A stretch of 64,000 nt of DNA from Notolepis coatsorum (Eukaryota; Chordata; Actinopteri; Aulopiformes; Paralepididae). The position numbers and the translations under genes were made by a program. Positions 47,367-58,686 of this stretch are shown here, piece after piece. The stretch lies in the NCBI GenBank assembly GCA_963971535.1, contig OZ020592.1, forward strand, positions 125,457,937 through 125,521,936. The letters are read 5' to 3'. Within the stretch, counting starts at the first letter, position 1. Each line of letters starts with the position of its first letter. Below the pieces are notes generated by a model that saw nothing but the letters and a program-made list of their open reading frames with translations, was not told the DNA's origin and did not search any database.

Positions 47367-48088
47367 CACTTTGAGTGCCAGCCACGGCATAATTCGTTAG
47401 TCCATGCCAACCGTTGAGTGCCAGGAACGAGATATGCCGTTTTTTTAATCGTTAATTTTTTTATTAGCGATTTCCATTCACATTTCATCAATCTAGCCTC
47501 ACGTTACCACTGGCATTCTCTCTGAGCTCGAATTGGGAAAATACCGCCCCCTATCGTCTCCCGGATGGTAATGCACGCATTGGAACGGACTCAATGAAAA
47601 TGGATGAGAAAAGAAAAATCCGGAATCCACATTTTACTTCTCAGGCAAGTAGGGCTGACCCCTATTAGTCGATTAGTCGACTAATCGGTCGAAAGGAGTC
47701 GTAGTCGACTGGCCAACCTCTTAGTCAAATATATATAAAAACAATTAAAAAAAATTCATAAATAGGCCGAAAAATGACAACGTGTTTTGTGTATTATTCC
47801 AGTGTATTCCAGTAAAGGGCGTTTATCACAGAATCTTCTGAAATCTTCTGGAAGTTTCAAGAAACTAGCGTTTTTCAAAATGGTATAAAACGGAAATGAA
47901 CAGATTAAAAAACACTCCGTTTCGACAATGTTGACTGCAAACAAGTCATTGATAAGGGACAGCCATATTAGACACATAGCCATAATTTAAGATATAGTTT
48001 ATGCGTTCGCAAATATGAGAGCTCCATCATTGAAGTGGGTGGCGGCATTCAACGGGGTAAATAGGACACGGAGGCCGGCACTTAAGTG
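47367..48088. mobile_element. TTAA element (piggyBac-like), reference copy
   Basis: TTAA|CACTTTGAGTGCCAGCC at the left (47,363-47,366) and GGCACTTAAGTG|TTAA at the right (48,089-48,092). About 720 bp, including a hAT-terminal fragment at about 47,650-47,745 (TAGGGCTGACCCC). It is the least interrupted member of the family also seen at 25,565-30,610 and 30,845-32,744. Confidence 0.78.
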
Positions 48089-49403
48089 TTAATAGCAAAC
48101 GTGAGATAATCCAACAAGTGAGCTAGCTGGCTGCTGTCATTGCTAACAGCGAACGCTAGTGGACCAAGCTAGTGTATTTCTGAGAACAAAGGCATTCATT
48201 CTGAAAGTTACATCACTGATGCTTGAAGTGTGTGAACTTTGTAAAACAACATGGCAAACATACAAAATGTTGCTACCATGTAACATCTCCGGTCTCTCTT
48301 TCTCCATTTTTCTTTTCTGTTCTCCCAGCTGTTATGATACCTGGCTGCCTGTATCAGTTCCGCAACCGTTCCTATTTCTGGGGTAGGCCTGATTGGCCCC
48401 GACAGGCACGTGACCCGCCGCGGCCACGCCCCGCGGCCACGCCCCGCGGCCACGCCCCGCGGCCACGCCCCGCGGCAGCCCCAGCGGCAAGCACGCTACT
48501 GCTGGAGTTCGCTTCGCCTTTCACATCACTGCCGTTGGCGAAAGCAGGATGAGAGGCGAGAGCGTAGATTTCGCTGTGTATCATTTAATCATTTAACATT
48601 TGAAATGCATACATTGTTGTCATACAGAAGTACAGAATACTTTTATCCAAAATGCTTCTTACTGTTACACTGTTAGAGACTGTGCTAGACAAATGCATGA
48701 CTAATTCGGTCAGAAATAACGTAACTAATAACGTTAGTAAGCACTGCTTATATGCTTATTATGTCTGCGGGGTACAGTAAACGTTTCTCCCGGTACATTC
48801 TGAAGAGCACACCGCTGTATGTTGGAGAACCAGCGGTCTTCCGAAGTTCCGCTCCTCCTCACTCGAGTGAGACTAAAGCCGTGCACAGCTCAGCCCTGTG
48901 AGACGCGAGCAGGAAGGAGCTGGGAGTCCTTCCAATCGGAATATGTTGTTTCTTTACACATATGTTGGATTATGAATATGTCTTTATAGCTACAAATGAA
49001 TGCTGCCAGGCTGGTCCGCGACCCTCCAAGACATATTCATAATCCAACATATGTGTAAAGAAACAACATATTCCGATTGGAAGGACTCCCAGCTCCCAGT
49101 GTATGTTTGCCATGTTGTTTTACAAAGTTCACACACTTCAAGCATCAGTGATGTAACTTTCAGAATGAATGCCTTTGTTCTCAGAAATACACTAGCTTGG
49201 CCCACTAGCGTTCGCTGTTAGCAATGACAGCAGCCAGCTAGCTCACTTGTTGGATTATCTCACGTTTGCTATTAACACTTAAGTGCCGGCCTCCGTGTCC
49301 TATTTACCCCGTTGAATGCCGCCACCCACTTCAATGATGGAGCTCTCATATTTGCGAACGCATAAACTATATCTTAAATTATGGCTATGTGTCTAATATG
49401 GCT
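47961..49403. repeat. Large inverted duplication with an inner hairpin
   Basis: Arm A 47,961-48,263 reappears inverted as 49,101-49,403 with near identity. Arm B 48,916-48,984 reappears inverted as 49,028-49,096, separated by a 43-base loop. Between arms A and B lie 650 bp that are absent between B' and A'. Arm A includes the right end of the 47,367-48,088 element and its TTAA, so the event is younger than that insertion. The remainder to 49,615 is unassigned intron. Confidence 0.95.
48416..48476. repeat. 13-bp GC-rich tandem repeat
   Basis: GCGGCCACGCCCC repeats four to five times. It lies in the single-copy part (48,264-48,915) between arms A and B of the inverted duplication. CpG-rich in an A/T-rich intron. 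Confidence 0.9.
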
Positions 49404-49615
49404 ACCTGCCTAGCTAGCGAGCTGTACCCAGCATGCCGTTGAGCAGTGTAACAGTTAATAGGGTCCCCTCTCAAATACACTACACATTGTAGGTGCCGGT
49501 AATTATATAATTGAGCAACTATTCGAATATTCAAATCGATGCCCCATCCCTACAAGCAAGGAAAGCATTCTCATTTCAAAACCTCTCGATTTGGAAACTA
49601 ACTAGACTAACTCAC

Positions 49616-49818
49616 GTGATATACTTGTTATAGAGGACGAAGGCATGCTCAATGTTGCCCTCTTCCGTATAAATACTGGCCATGCGGATCATCTCCATGC
49701 CAGAGCGGAAGTAGCGTCGAGGAGGAACGTCCTCGTTCACCTCCACCGAGCTGCCCTTCTTGGTCAGCGCCCGGACCCGCTCCTCCGGCGGTAGGCTCAG
49801 GTCAGTGTGGTCTGCCAT
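49616..49818 (-). CDS. stambp: stambp exon 2, start codon and residues 1-68
   Basis: The first coding exon. ATG at 49,818-49,816 has a purine at -3 and G at +4. It encodes [20 protein letters not shown], then [46 protein letters not shown] and two bases of Thr68 before a GTGAGTT donor. Ten bases of 5' UTR (to 49,828) follow a GCTCCAG acceptor. It matches the N-terminal MIT helices of AMSH closely; the start is fixed by homology to the human MSDHGDVSLPPEDRVRAL. Confidence 0.96.
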
Positions 49819-49897
49819 GTCTGTTCACCTGGAGCAACACAAACATGCTTTAACAAACAACAACCCATTACACAGGCTGCTTCCGTTTCACCTGGAG

Positions 49898-51016
49898 TAG
49901 GAGTGTAACAATGCATCGCAATCAGGCCCGGACTGGCCATCGGGAGCACCGGGAGTTTTCCCGGTGGCCTGGCCTGCACAGATTAAAAAAAATAAAGTTA
50001 TATAAAAAACAAATAAAAAAAATATTTTTTTTAATTATTATTATAATTATAATTTTTTTTGCCAGGCAATTGTTTCTAGTTGTGGCGGCGGCGCGGCGCG
50101 ATAGTTAGATAACCTAGATGGGTGGGGAACAACCAGGATTTCACTGTCTGCCACAGAGTTGGAGAACTATCTGACTCTCTCTCTCACACGCCGGCGGATC
50201 ACACACACACAATGGAGCCGTGCTGCCGCTTGTGATTGGTGGAGGCGGGACCAGGCGATACAACTGATTGACAGCGGAGGCGGCGAATGGAATGGCAGAC
50301 AGCACTGAGATGCAGAATAACAGCCAGGCAATGAGCCAGGTAGTGAGGGACTCGGGAGAGATACAGTAGAGCGAAAGTCAATTAACGTTGATGTCAAGAT
50401 GGACAGTGGAAGAAAGAGAAAGGGTGGAGGAGAGAGGGATAAAACAAAGAAAAAGAAAGGCCCTTACAGGAGAGAGTGGTTAACTGTATTATAATAGTAA
50501 ATAGAAAAATATGTTGTGCTCTTGCTTTTTTCTTTTTGAAGGTGGAGAGAGTAGCATTGCTAGTGCCACAACAGTTTTATTTGAGGTCCATAACAGTACA
50601 TTGTACTAAGCAATTGCTGGCTCATTAGTTTGTGATTCACATGCACAAAAATTCACCAGAATGCAGGAAATTAAGTCTTTGTAACAAAAAATGTCCTGGT
50701 GGGGGACCCCCAGACCCCCCGCTTAAAAAGTGGCCTGACTGGGGCTATATTTCGCGCTATATCTCCCGGTATGAATTATTTCCCCAGTCCGGCCCTGATC
50801 GCAATGCATCGATCAATCCTAAGGTGACGATTCAACTGCATCGTTTTGAATGAGTTCCCTGAGCCACATTTGTGTATAAAAAAAATTTTGGGGAATGAAC
50901 TGATAGAAAATTTATCGAATCGCATCGTGATCAAATCAAGAGATGTCATGATGCATTGAATCGTTGCCTGAAGAATCGTAATCGAATCGAAGTGGGGTCA
51001 AATATTTACACCCCTA
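49898..51016. mobile_element. hAT MITE (TAGGAGTGTAACAATG ends) with nested hAT
   Basis: Ends TAGGAGTGTAACAATG and ATTTACACCCCTA, flanked by ACCTGGAG (49,890-49,897, 51,017-51,024). Interior words ATCGATC and GAATCGTAATCGAATCGAAG. A second, 276-bp copy with the same flank lies at 51,631-51,906. It is split by 49,923-50,797. Confidence 0.88.
49923..50797. mobile_element. Nested hAT element (CAGGCCCGGACTGG ends)
   Basis: Ends CAGGCCCGGACTGGCC and CCAGTCCGGCCCTG, flanked by exact ATCGCAAT (49,915-49,922, 50,798-50,805). 875 bp, with poly-A/T tracts near 49,985-50,060. No transposase. Confidence 0.92.
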
Positions 51017-51182
51017 ACCTGGAGCAACACAAACATGCTTTAACAAACAACAACCCATTACAGGGTGCTTGTGTTTCACCTGGAGCAACACAAACATGCT
51101 TTAAATGGCTGCTTTTTTATATAGCAGATTTTATCCAAAGCGCTTTACAATTTGTTCCTCACATTTTACACATTCACTCACA

Positions 51183-51511
51183 CATTCCGATTCCGATTCT
51201 CCATTTCGATTCCTGTTCTAAACGATTCTCGATTCCGATTCTTTGAGGTGCAGGTCAAAACAGGTCACAGTTTATTTCACAGATTTTTTTTTATAAATTT
51301 TTTGAAAAATCTTGAATTTTTTTTCACACTATTCACATTGTCAGTTGACTTGATACAGTTTAATTTGGTTGCTGTACTGTAACTAGGGTATTAATTAACA
51401 AAGTAAAAAAATAACTAAATTTAAAAAAGAAAAATTAAGAATCAAAATGCAAATATGTTACTTCCGCTAACAGAACCGGAAGTTAGGAACGGTTCTCGGT
51501 GCCCAACCCTA
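51183..51511. mobile_element. hAT fragment within a common teleost repeat
   Basis: The complement of the right end reads CTAGGGTTGGGCACCGAGAA, a hAT-like terminus. The left side starts with GATTCCGATTCTC words. On both sides lies a common teleost repeat (TTTTATCCAAAGCGCTTTAC before, GTCTTGCTCAAGGACACATC after), which it apparently interrupts. Confidence 0.55.
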
Positions 51512-51630
51512 GTTAAGTGTCTTGCTCAAGGACACATCGACACGCTTCCCGAATCCCTCTACCTCCTGAGCCACTGTCGCCCCTTTAACAAAAAACAACC
51601 CATTACAGGCTGTTTCCGTTTCACCTGGAG

Positions 51631-51906
51631 TAGGGGTGTAACAATGCATCGCAATGCATCGATCCTAAGGTGACGATTCAACTGCATCAATCTGAAAATG
51701 TTTTTTTTTTATTTTTATTTTTTTATTTACCTATAGTTTATTCATGCTGAGTAAATGAGTTCCCTGAGCCACATTTGTGTATTAAAATTTAAAAATGTAT
51801 CGAATCGCATCAAATCGTGATCAAATGAAGAGATTTCATGATGCATTGAATCGTTGCCTGAATAATCGTAATCGAATCGAAGTGGGGTCAAATATTTACA
51901 CCCCTA
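51631..51906. mobile_element. hAT MITE, second copy with identical flank
   Basis: TAGGGGTGTAACAATGCATC to TTTACACCCCTA, flanked by ACCTGGAG (51,623-51,630, 51,907-51,914), as at 49,898-51,016. It either arose by duplication of the occupied segment or entered the same site in a duplicated unit. Confidence 0.88.
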
Positions 51907-51935
51907 ACCTGGAGCAACACAAACATGCTTTAAAG

Positions 51936-52566
51936 CAGTGTTTCTCAAAGTGGGGGGCGCAGAGGCATGACAGGGGGGGCCTTGAGATTTATAAAAAAAG
52001 AAAATAAAAAAAAAAGAATTTGATTACAGAAAATTATCACTAAAGTGCTATCTGTTGCAGCTGCACTGTTCTCCATGAAAATACCATTTCTCAAAATCTG
52101 AAAATCATTATTTAATAAAACACAGAAAAGGATCACCAAGTTACTCTGGATAAAAAAAACCTTTACAGACAACATTGAGACAAAGCTTCCTGACACATCT
52201 CCATCCAAACTCTTGGAAGAACTCTTTGAAATCTCATCTGATACCACCTAGAGAGCTAGTTTCAGAGTGTGGTGCTGAGTACCAAGTATCTCATCTCATG
52301 GCCCACCAAGAATATCATGATGCAGCAGTTAAGGTGTTGATACCATTCAGCACCACATACAGTGTCTGTGTGAAGCTGGCTTTTCATCCATGACAGCTCT
52401 GAAAACTAAATATAGGGCCAATTTGAAAGGTCACGATATTGGTGTTATTTCAATCAATTTAAACATGGCCCATTTCATGACTATTTTGTTGGGGCGAGGG
52501 GGGGGGGGCCCAAAATATTTTGGTCCGCCAAAGGGGGGCCTGACAGAAAAAGTTTGAGAAGCACTG
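51936..52566 (+). mobile_element. hAT element with transposase remnant
   Basis: Ends CAGTGTTTCTCAAAGTGG and AAGTTTGAGAAGCACTG, flanked by exact CTTTAAAG (51,928-51,935, 52,567-52,574). Near 52,375-52,430 a broken frame reads AGFSSMTALKTKYRANL, the C-terminal hAT dimerisation motif. Frameshifts and stops abound. 52,575-53,340 beyond it holds a fold-back teleost repeat (GCCGGTTAGCC...GGCTAACCGGC) and L2-type LINE tail debris. Confidence 0.9.
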
Positions 52567-53545
52567 CTTTAAAGGAACACGCCAAGATTTTGGGAAATTT
52601 GCTTATCGTCTTCTCCAGAAAGAGGCAAGAAGATAGATACCAGTTTCCTCTCTGTGCGCAGTAGAAAGCTATCTGGCTACACGTTAGCCTAGCTTAGCAC
52701 AATGAATGGAAGCGGACAGTGCCGGTTAGCCTAGGGCCCTAGGCATTGTCCAACTAAAACCTCTCCCGAAGGCTAACCGGCACTGTCCACTTGAAGAAGG
52801 GGCGAGACATGGCAAATACACACAGCTCCAGGTGGAAAACTCGTCGGTTTTTCGATCTATTTTTTTTTTTTTGAGAACCGCTGACCTAATATGTAACCAT
52901 ACCATACCTTACCATACTATTACCTAATACAATCCATCTATCTGAGCTCCAGGGGGTCATCAAAGAGAAGCCGGCTAAGCTATTCTCGGGCCTCGCTTGA
53001 CAATGGTGGAACAAACTTCCACCACAGTTCCACCACAGTTAGGACAGCCGAAACACGACCAATCTTTCGCCGTCGACTAAAAACACACTTCTGAAATAAG
53101 GGGGGGGGGGGGGGGGTCAAACACTAACCTTCATACTGTCTTTTACCATCATGCACTTTTCCACTAAATAATCGTCCTTGCCCATATTATTACCTAGTAC
53201 CTACTATACTATGTCGCTTTTGATAAATTAAATATAAATGTTATACCTTACCATACTATCTGCCCAGTCACTTGCCAATTTTAAATCACTGCTTAAACCT
53301 CTCATCTAGTCAGCCTGGCCTTCTAAATCCGTTGTATAGAGCAGTGTTTCCCACAGGATTTTCAGAGACTATGGGGGGTGAACCTCCGACCCTCTAGGGG
53401 GGTCCGGGGCATGCCCCCCCCCCCCCGGAACATTTATTTGTTTTGTACATTTTAAAGTTAAATGCATCAATCTGGTGCACTTTGAGAGCAAAATAAAGAG
53501 GCTAGATCTATGATGAACTTTGTGCTCAAAACACAAAATCGACTA

Positions 53546-53733
53546 GAGCTTCCCAATCCTCTCCTCGAAGCACCCCAGCCGTTCAATGTATTTGTTAAAT
53601 TCCACCACCAGCACACCCGATTCAACTTAACTAGCCCTTTATTAGTTGAATCAAGGTGTGCTGGTGGTGGACTTTAACAAATACATGGAACGGCTGGGGT
53701 GTCTCGAGGAGAGGTTTGGGAACCACTGGACTA
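53546..53733. mobile_element. Palindromic hAT MITE
   Basis: Arms of about 75 bp (CTCTCCTCGAAGCACCCCAG and its inverted partner CTGGGGTGTCTCGAGGAGAG; CCACCACCAGCACACC and GGTGTGCTGGTGGTGG) around a short loop. Flanked by ACTAGAGC on both sides. The left terminus seems to have lost a few bases. Confidence 0.8.
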
Positions 53734-53973
53734 GAGCATACATTTGAGCCATCAAAGAAATTAAGCAAAAGTGGTTACCTGTGTTGAACTGGTTTATTTT
53801 TTAGAAAATAAAAAATATAGTGGATTACTATTACGACTACTACCACTGCCAATACTACTGATACATTCCTATTGGCAAACGTTCTATTTAAAAAAAAAAT
53901 TGTAAAAAAGAAATTAGTTTTTACTTTTTTTTTGGTTCATTATACAACTGTGGCTGGCCGCCACAGTCTAGGT

Positions 53974-54783
53974 CAGGGGTCAGCAACCTTTACTATCAAA
54001 AGAGCCACTTCCCCCCCTCCCACAAAATAAAATGATCAGGGAGCCGCACAACCTATTTATCCTTAAAATGAAGATAACAGTGTATAACGTTTTATATATC
54101 CCCAAGCATACCCCACATTTAGCATAAAACGCCTGACAATTGCATACCCAAAGTAATTTGCGATTTATTATACTTTATACTTATCGCACACAGTTTGTTG
54201 CATTAATGGAATTATAAAACAAAAAGAAAAATGTTGACTTTTTATTGCTGTTTTTACCCGTTATAACAAAGGAAAACCTCAAACTCTTATGAAGAGGAGA
54301 AAAAATACTGGCTGTGTAGACCGACTTTGAAATAAAACCCTGAACTATTCAGGTATATTTGAGTCCTTCCCTTATTTGTGGAAAATCTATAAAATAAAAA
54401 GTAAATTTTTCGATGTTCGCAATTTCGCACCACATATCAGGCATAGCCTACAGGTAAGCCTGCATCGTTAGTCGTGAACGCAAATAAATCTGTCCATGCT
54501 GAATTAAACCCTCTATTTTCGAGACTTTCCTTTTTTTGGATTTATCCATGGTTAGCTTACTGGGGGGTCGGAAACTCTAGATTAGCCACTTGCAGACGGC
54601 AGGGAGAGGCACGGGGTGTGACGTACTGTATATTTTAGTTGATGAAATATTTTTTCATTTCAGTGTCACAGTATGACATCGATCTAAAAAAAAGAAAAAA
54701 AATCTAAAGTTTGGGCCAGGGAGCCGCAGCTGATTGGCTAAAGAGCTGCATGCGGCTCCGGAGCCGCAGGTTGCCGACCCCTG
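53974..54783. mobile_element. hAT element (CAGGGGTCAGCAACCTTT ends)
   Basis: Ends CAGGGGTCAGCAACC and GGTTGCCGACCCCTG, flanked by exact GTCTAGGT (53,966-53,973, 54,784-54,791). 810 bp. Subterminal AGCCGCA words. No transposase frame survives. Confidence 0.93.
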
Positions 54784-54806
54784 GTCTAGGTAATTAATGG
54801 GAAACC

Positions 54807-54975
54807 CTGATAGAGCATCCGCTTAGTTTTAATGTGATTTTAATGTATATAATGTTTTAATTGTTTGATATGGTTCGAGTATAGTATCTTGAATTTTGTG
54901 TAAATTGTTCAGCACTTTGTCAACTGCCGTTGTTTAAAATGTGATATATAAATCAAATTGACTTGACTTGAATAT
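54807..54975 (+). mobile_element. LINE (L2-like) 3' end
   Basis: TGTAAATTGTTCAGCACTTTG...TGATATATAAATCAAATTGAC is the usual layout of a fish L2-type 3' end. 54,976-55,730 after it has CTTACCATACTA-type and 50-bp direct repeats (CATGTTTATCCTGGATGTTA) but no gene. Confidence 0.45.
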
Positions 54976-55730
54976 TACCTAATACCTTACCACACTATTA
55001 CCTTATCATACTACTACCTAATACCTTACCATACGAGTCCGTCTGCTTTCTGGAGGCTGACATGTTGAATCAGTGTCTTTGTGCTTTCTGGGGGCTGACA
55101 TGTTGAATCAAATGTTTGAATTAATTTAAATAAAAGGATTCAGTTCTAATCAAGATGTAAGCATCCAGAAAGTAGACCGACTCAGTCTCAGTCTCGACAA
55201 GTTTCATGTTTATCCTGGATGTTATGTTCAGGTAATAGAATACTTCATGTTTGTCCTGGATGTTATGTTTAGGTAATAGAATGCTTCGGAGTAACAGAAG
55301 GGATTCCACTACAGCCATAGATCTCAATGCTGTTCCTTGGAGCAATTCACCCCCACAGCTTTCATTCTCTCACACTGTGTCACTCACTAGGGTTGCCACG
55401 GTGATGTGGAATTTCCCATGACTAAAAAACCCATGACAACACCAGTATTACCAGTGAGTGACATCGGACATTTTATAAAATTACGCTCAATATCTGTAGA
55501 GCACTTATTTTGATCTTTAAAGCAGCTACGTTGATCTGTTGTGTGTGTCCCCATCTACATCTGTTTTTAATTCATTTTCAATGATGAGTATCCATTTGTT
55601 GGACAGACATAGTTGACGTTATCTAATTTAAAAATAAACCAACAGGCAGTAATACTTTCCGTCACTTTTCTATCTGTTCATTGACGGACTGAACAATGTA
55701 GCTGCAGCCTTATTTAGTGCATCACACAAA

Positions 55731-57184
55731 CTGGACTGGTCCTCTGAGCTCCTCTCCAGTCAAACATACTGTAGCTAGTCTGGACTGGTCCTCTCAGCTC
55801 CTCTCCAGTCAAACATACTGCTGCTGGTCTGGACTGGTCCTCTGAGCTCCTCTCCAGTCAAACATACTGTTGCTGGTCTGGTCTGGTCCTCTGAGCTCCT
55901 CTCCAGTCAAACATACTGGTGCTGGTCTGGACTGGTCCTCTGAGCTCCTCTCCAGTCAAACATACTGTTGCTGGTCTGGACTGGTCCTCTCAGCTCCTCT
56001 CCAGTCAAACATACTGTTGCTGGTCTGGACTGGTCCTCTGAGCTCCTCTCCAGTCAAACATACTGCTGCTGGTCTGGACTGGTCCTCTGAGCTCCTCTCC
56101 AGTCAAACATACTGTTGCTGGTCTGGACTGGTCCTCTGAGCTCCTCTCCAGTCAAACATACTGCTGCTGGTCTGGACTGGTCCTCTGAGCTCCTCTCCAG
56201 TCAAACATACTGCTGCTGGTCTGGACTGGTCCTCTGAGCTCCTCTCCAGTCAAACATACTGGTGCTGGTCTGGACTGGTCCTCTGAGCTCCTCTCCAGTC
56301 AAACATACTGCTGCTGGTCTGGACTGGTCCTCTGAGCTCCTCTCCAGTCAAACATACTGTTGCTGGTCTGGACTGGTCCCCTGAGCTCCTCTCCAGTCAA
56401 ACATACTGCTGCTGGTCTGGACTGGTCCTCTGAGCTCCTCTCCAGTCAAACATACTGCTGCTGGTCTGGACTGGTTCTCTGAGCTCCTCTCCAGTCAAAC
56501 ATACTGCTGCTGGTCTGGACTGGTTCTCTGAGCTCCTCTCCAGTCAAACATACTGCTGCTGGTCTGGACTGGTCCCCTGAGCTCCTCTCCAGTCAAACAT
56601 ACTGCTGCTGGTCTGGACTGGTCCTCTGAGCTCCTCTCCAGTCAAACATACTGCTGCTGGTCTGGACTGGTCCTCTCAGCTCCTCTCCAGTCAAACATAC
56701 TGCTGCTGGTCTGGACTGGTTCTCTGAGCTCCTCTCCAGTCAAACATACTGCTGCTGGTCTGGACTGGTCCTCTGAGCTCCTCTCCAGTCAAACATACTG
56801 CTGCTGGTCTGGACTGGTCCTCTGAGCTCCTCTCCAGTCAAACATACTGCTGCTGGTCTGGACTGGTCCTCTGAGCTCCTCTCCAGTCAAACATACTGTT
56901 GCTGGTCTGGACTGGTCCTCTGAGCTCCTCTCCAGTCAAACATACTGCTGCTGGTCTGGACTGGTCCTCTGAGCTCCTCTCCAGTCAAACATACTGCTGC
57001 TGGTCTGGACTGGTCCTCTGAGCTCCTCTCCAGTCAAACATACTGCTGCTGGTCTGGACTGGTCCTCTGAGCTCCTCTCCAGTCAAACATACTGCTGTTG
57101 GTCTGGACTGGTCCTCTGAGCTCCTCTCCAGTCAAACATACTGCTGCTGGTCTGGACTGGTCCTCTCAGCTCCTCTCCAGTCAA
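55731..57184. repeat. 49-bp minisatellite, about 30 units
   Basis: The unit is GCTGCTGGTCTGGACTGGTC, CTCTGAGCTCCTCTCCAGTC, AAACATACT. Sparse variants (GTTG, GGTG, TCAGC, CCCTG). Units are very alike, which suggests recent expansion or homogenisation. It lies in intron 1. Confidence 0.98.
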
Positions 57185-57368
57185 GCTTTTGCTGCTTCAG
57201 GGTTTAACCCGAATCCTCCGCTATCGCTGTGTAACATGTCGTGTTTCCTCTAGAGCCTTCTTTCTCTCCTTCATGTGAAGTTAAAACGAATTGAAAGTGA
57301 AACCTAAAAATGGGTGCCGTCGACAAATTTGTGTTTTTTTTTTTTTTTAATATGGGCATTGCTACGTG

Positions 57369-57374
57369 ATAATA

Positions 57375-57443
<69 letters not shown>

Positions 57444-57456
57444 TATAATAATAATA
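57369..57456. repeat. (AAT)n microsatellite
   Basis: About 28 AAT triplets with one or two interruptions. 57,185-57,368 and 57,457-58,290 are intron, apart from a plus-strand LINE-tail repeat at 57,590-57,710. Confidence 0.97.
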
Positions 57457-57589
57457 GACTGGTGGGGGCGGTGGGCAGCGCGTAATGTACTCGGTGGAGC
57501 CTGAGTGCCCATCACTCACACTTATTCATTGCTACGAGTCACGACTAGTACACAGTGTGAGACAACAAGGAATAACGAATAACGTTGAG

Positions 57590-57710
57590 TTGAGTAAACA
57601 AGACGAAAGTCTTTCTCTGGTCTGCATCCCCTTAACAATTGTGTGTATTGAGCCGTACTGTATTGTACCCATTCTACAATCTGTTAAATAAAGTTTTTCA
57701 TTCATTCGAG
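57590..57710 (+). mobile_element. Dispersed LINE-tail repeat (AAAGTCTTTCTCTGGTCTGC)
   Basis: The segment AAGACGAAAGTCTTTCTCTG, CATCCCCTTAACAATTGTGT, GTACCCATTCTAC, AATAAAG ends in a TCA-rich tail. Copies occur at about 6,376-6,510 and 6,555-6,690 (plus), 37,866-37,953, 46,772-46,842 and 58,295-58,400 (minus). It behaves like the 3' end of a LINE or SINE family; the family is not identified. Confidence 0.7.
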
Positions 57711-58294
57711 TAATCTATGGCTGTATATGGGAAAACACAAAACATGCAATGTATGGAATATCAGTCATTCTAGAGCAAAGTCTTCCCTGAGAGATCTGAA
57801 CTTCATCTGAGTGACGGCTGTAATGTGTAGCTAGGTTAGGTTAGTTAAGTTTAGCTAGGTTAGGTTAGCTAGGTTAGATTAGCTGGGTTATGTAATTTAG
57901 GTTAGAACCACATGGTTCGTGTTTACTTGTCTGGTTTTGTAGTGTTTTGTGTTTGTAAAGCAGATAATTATTATACGACACCCAGTGGCGTTGAATCTCG
58001 TCCCTATCGAAATCTGTTCCTACCATACTTCCGGGTTGAACTAAAGGTAAAAACGATATATAATCATTAATAAAGTTCATATTTGCATTTCATAATTATA
58101 ATGTCAGTTCCCACTGTATTTAGAAATACAAAGGGATCTTCTTGACAGAGAAGCTAACGTTAGCCAACTAGATAACAGTTAGCTAGTAGTGAGCTAGTAA
58201 ACCAGTACAGAAACTGACGTCATATCAAACTGTCCGAAACTACATGAACTGATACATACAACACAATGACGTCACGGTGCTGAAAAGACCATAA

Positions 58295-58400
58295 GAATTG
58301 ATTGATTGAAAACTTTATTAACAGATTGCAGAATGGGTACAATGCAGACCAGAGAAAGACTTTCGTCTTGTTTACATCAGGGTCCCCCATTTTCAATTCA
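58295..58400 (-). mobile_element. Dispersed LINE-tail repeat, minus copy
   Basis: GATTGATTGAAAACTTTATT through CAGGGTCCCCCATTTTCAAT is the reverse complement of the repeat at 57,590-57,710, with its tetranucleotide tail on the left. 58,401-58,686 after it holds no recognised feature. Confidence 0.75.
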
Positions 58401-58686
58401 TAACATAAATGACATACACGACATACAGATCGACAGTACTGCTACATCTATACATTTATGACATACCAGATCTACAAACACAGTACTGTTTGTGATACAA
58501 AAAGAGTTTAAAACAGAGTATATACATTTGACAAAGAAACTGTACATTGTGACCTGATAATGTTGTTCGTTTCAAGAGTAGGAACGGATTTCCTCTCGTT
58601 ATACCAGCTCTACTTGAACTGTAGCTCGTTTTTAAGACAGATGTGTGACAGATATGTGACATAAATAGGAGTTTAATTCCACTCAC

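Larger units (their letters stand above)
49826..51935 (-). repeat. Tandem copies of the intron 1 acceptor region
   Basis: A segment with CACCTGGAGCAACACAAACA, TGCTTTAACAAACAACAACC and CATTACAGG occurs at 49,826-49,897, 51,017-51,085, 51,078-51,104 (short), 51,584-51,630 (part) and 51,907-51,935. On the gene strand most copies carry TTGTGTTGCTCCAGGT, the same AG used as the exon 2 acceptor. Three hAT elements have inserted in or beside the copies. Confidence 0.9.
53345..54806. mobile_element. hAT-like element hosting two further elements
   Basis: Ends AGTGTTTCCCACAGG and TGGGAAACCCT with TATAGAGC/GATAGAGC flanks (7 of 8). It holds a palindromic hAT MITE (53,546-53,733) and a hAT element (53,974-54,783). 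A CCCCC tract lies near 53,413-53,426. Confidence 0.72.

Noticed and set aside
55870..56139. 89-codon ORF in the 49-bp repeat array
   Set aside because: Frames open by chance in a homogeneous repeat; the period is not a multiple of three, so there is no repeated peptide reading of biological sense.
57204..57519. ORFs with poly-Ile or poly-Tyr runs
   Set aside because: Produced by the (AAT)n microsatellite.
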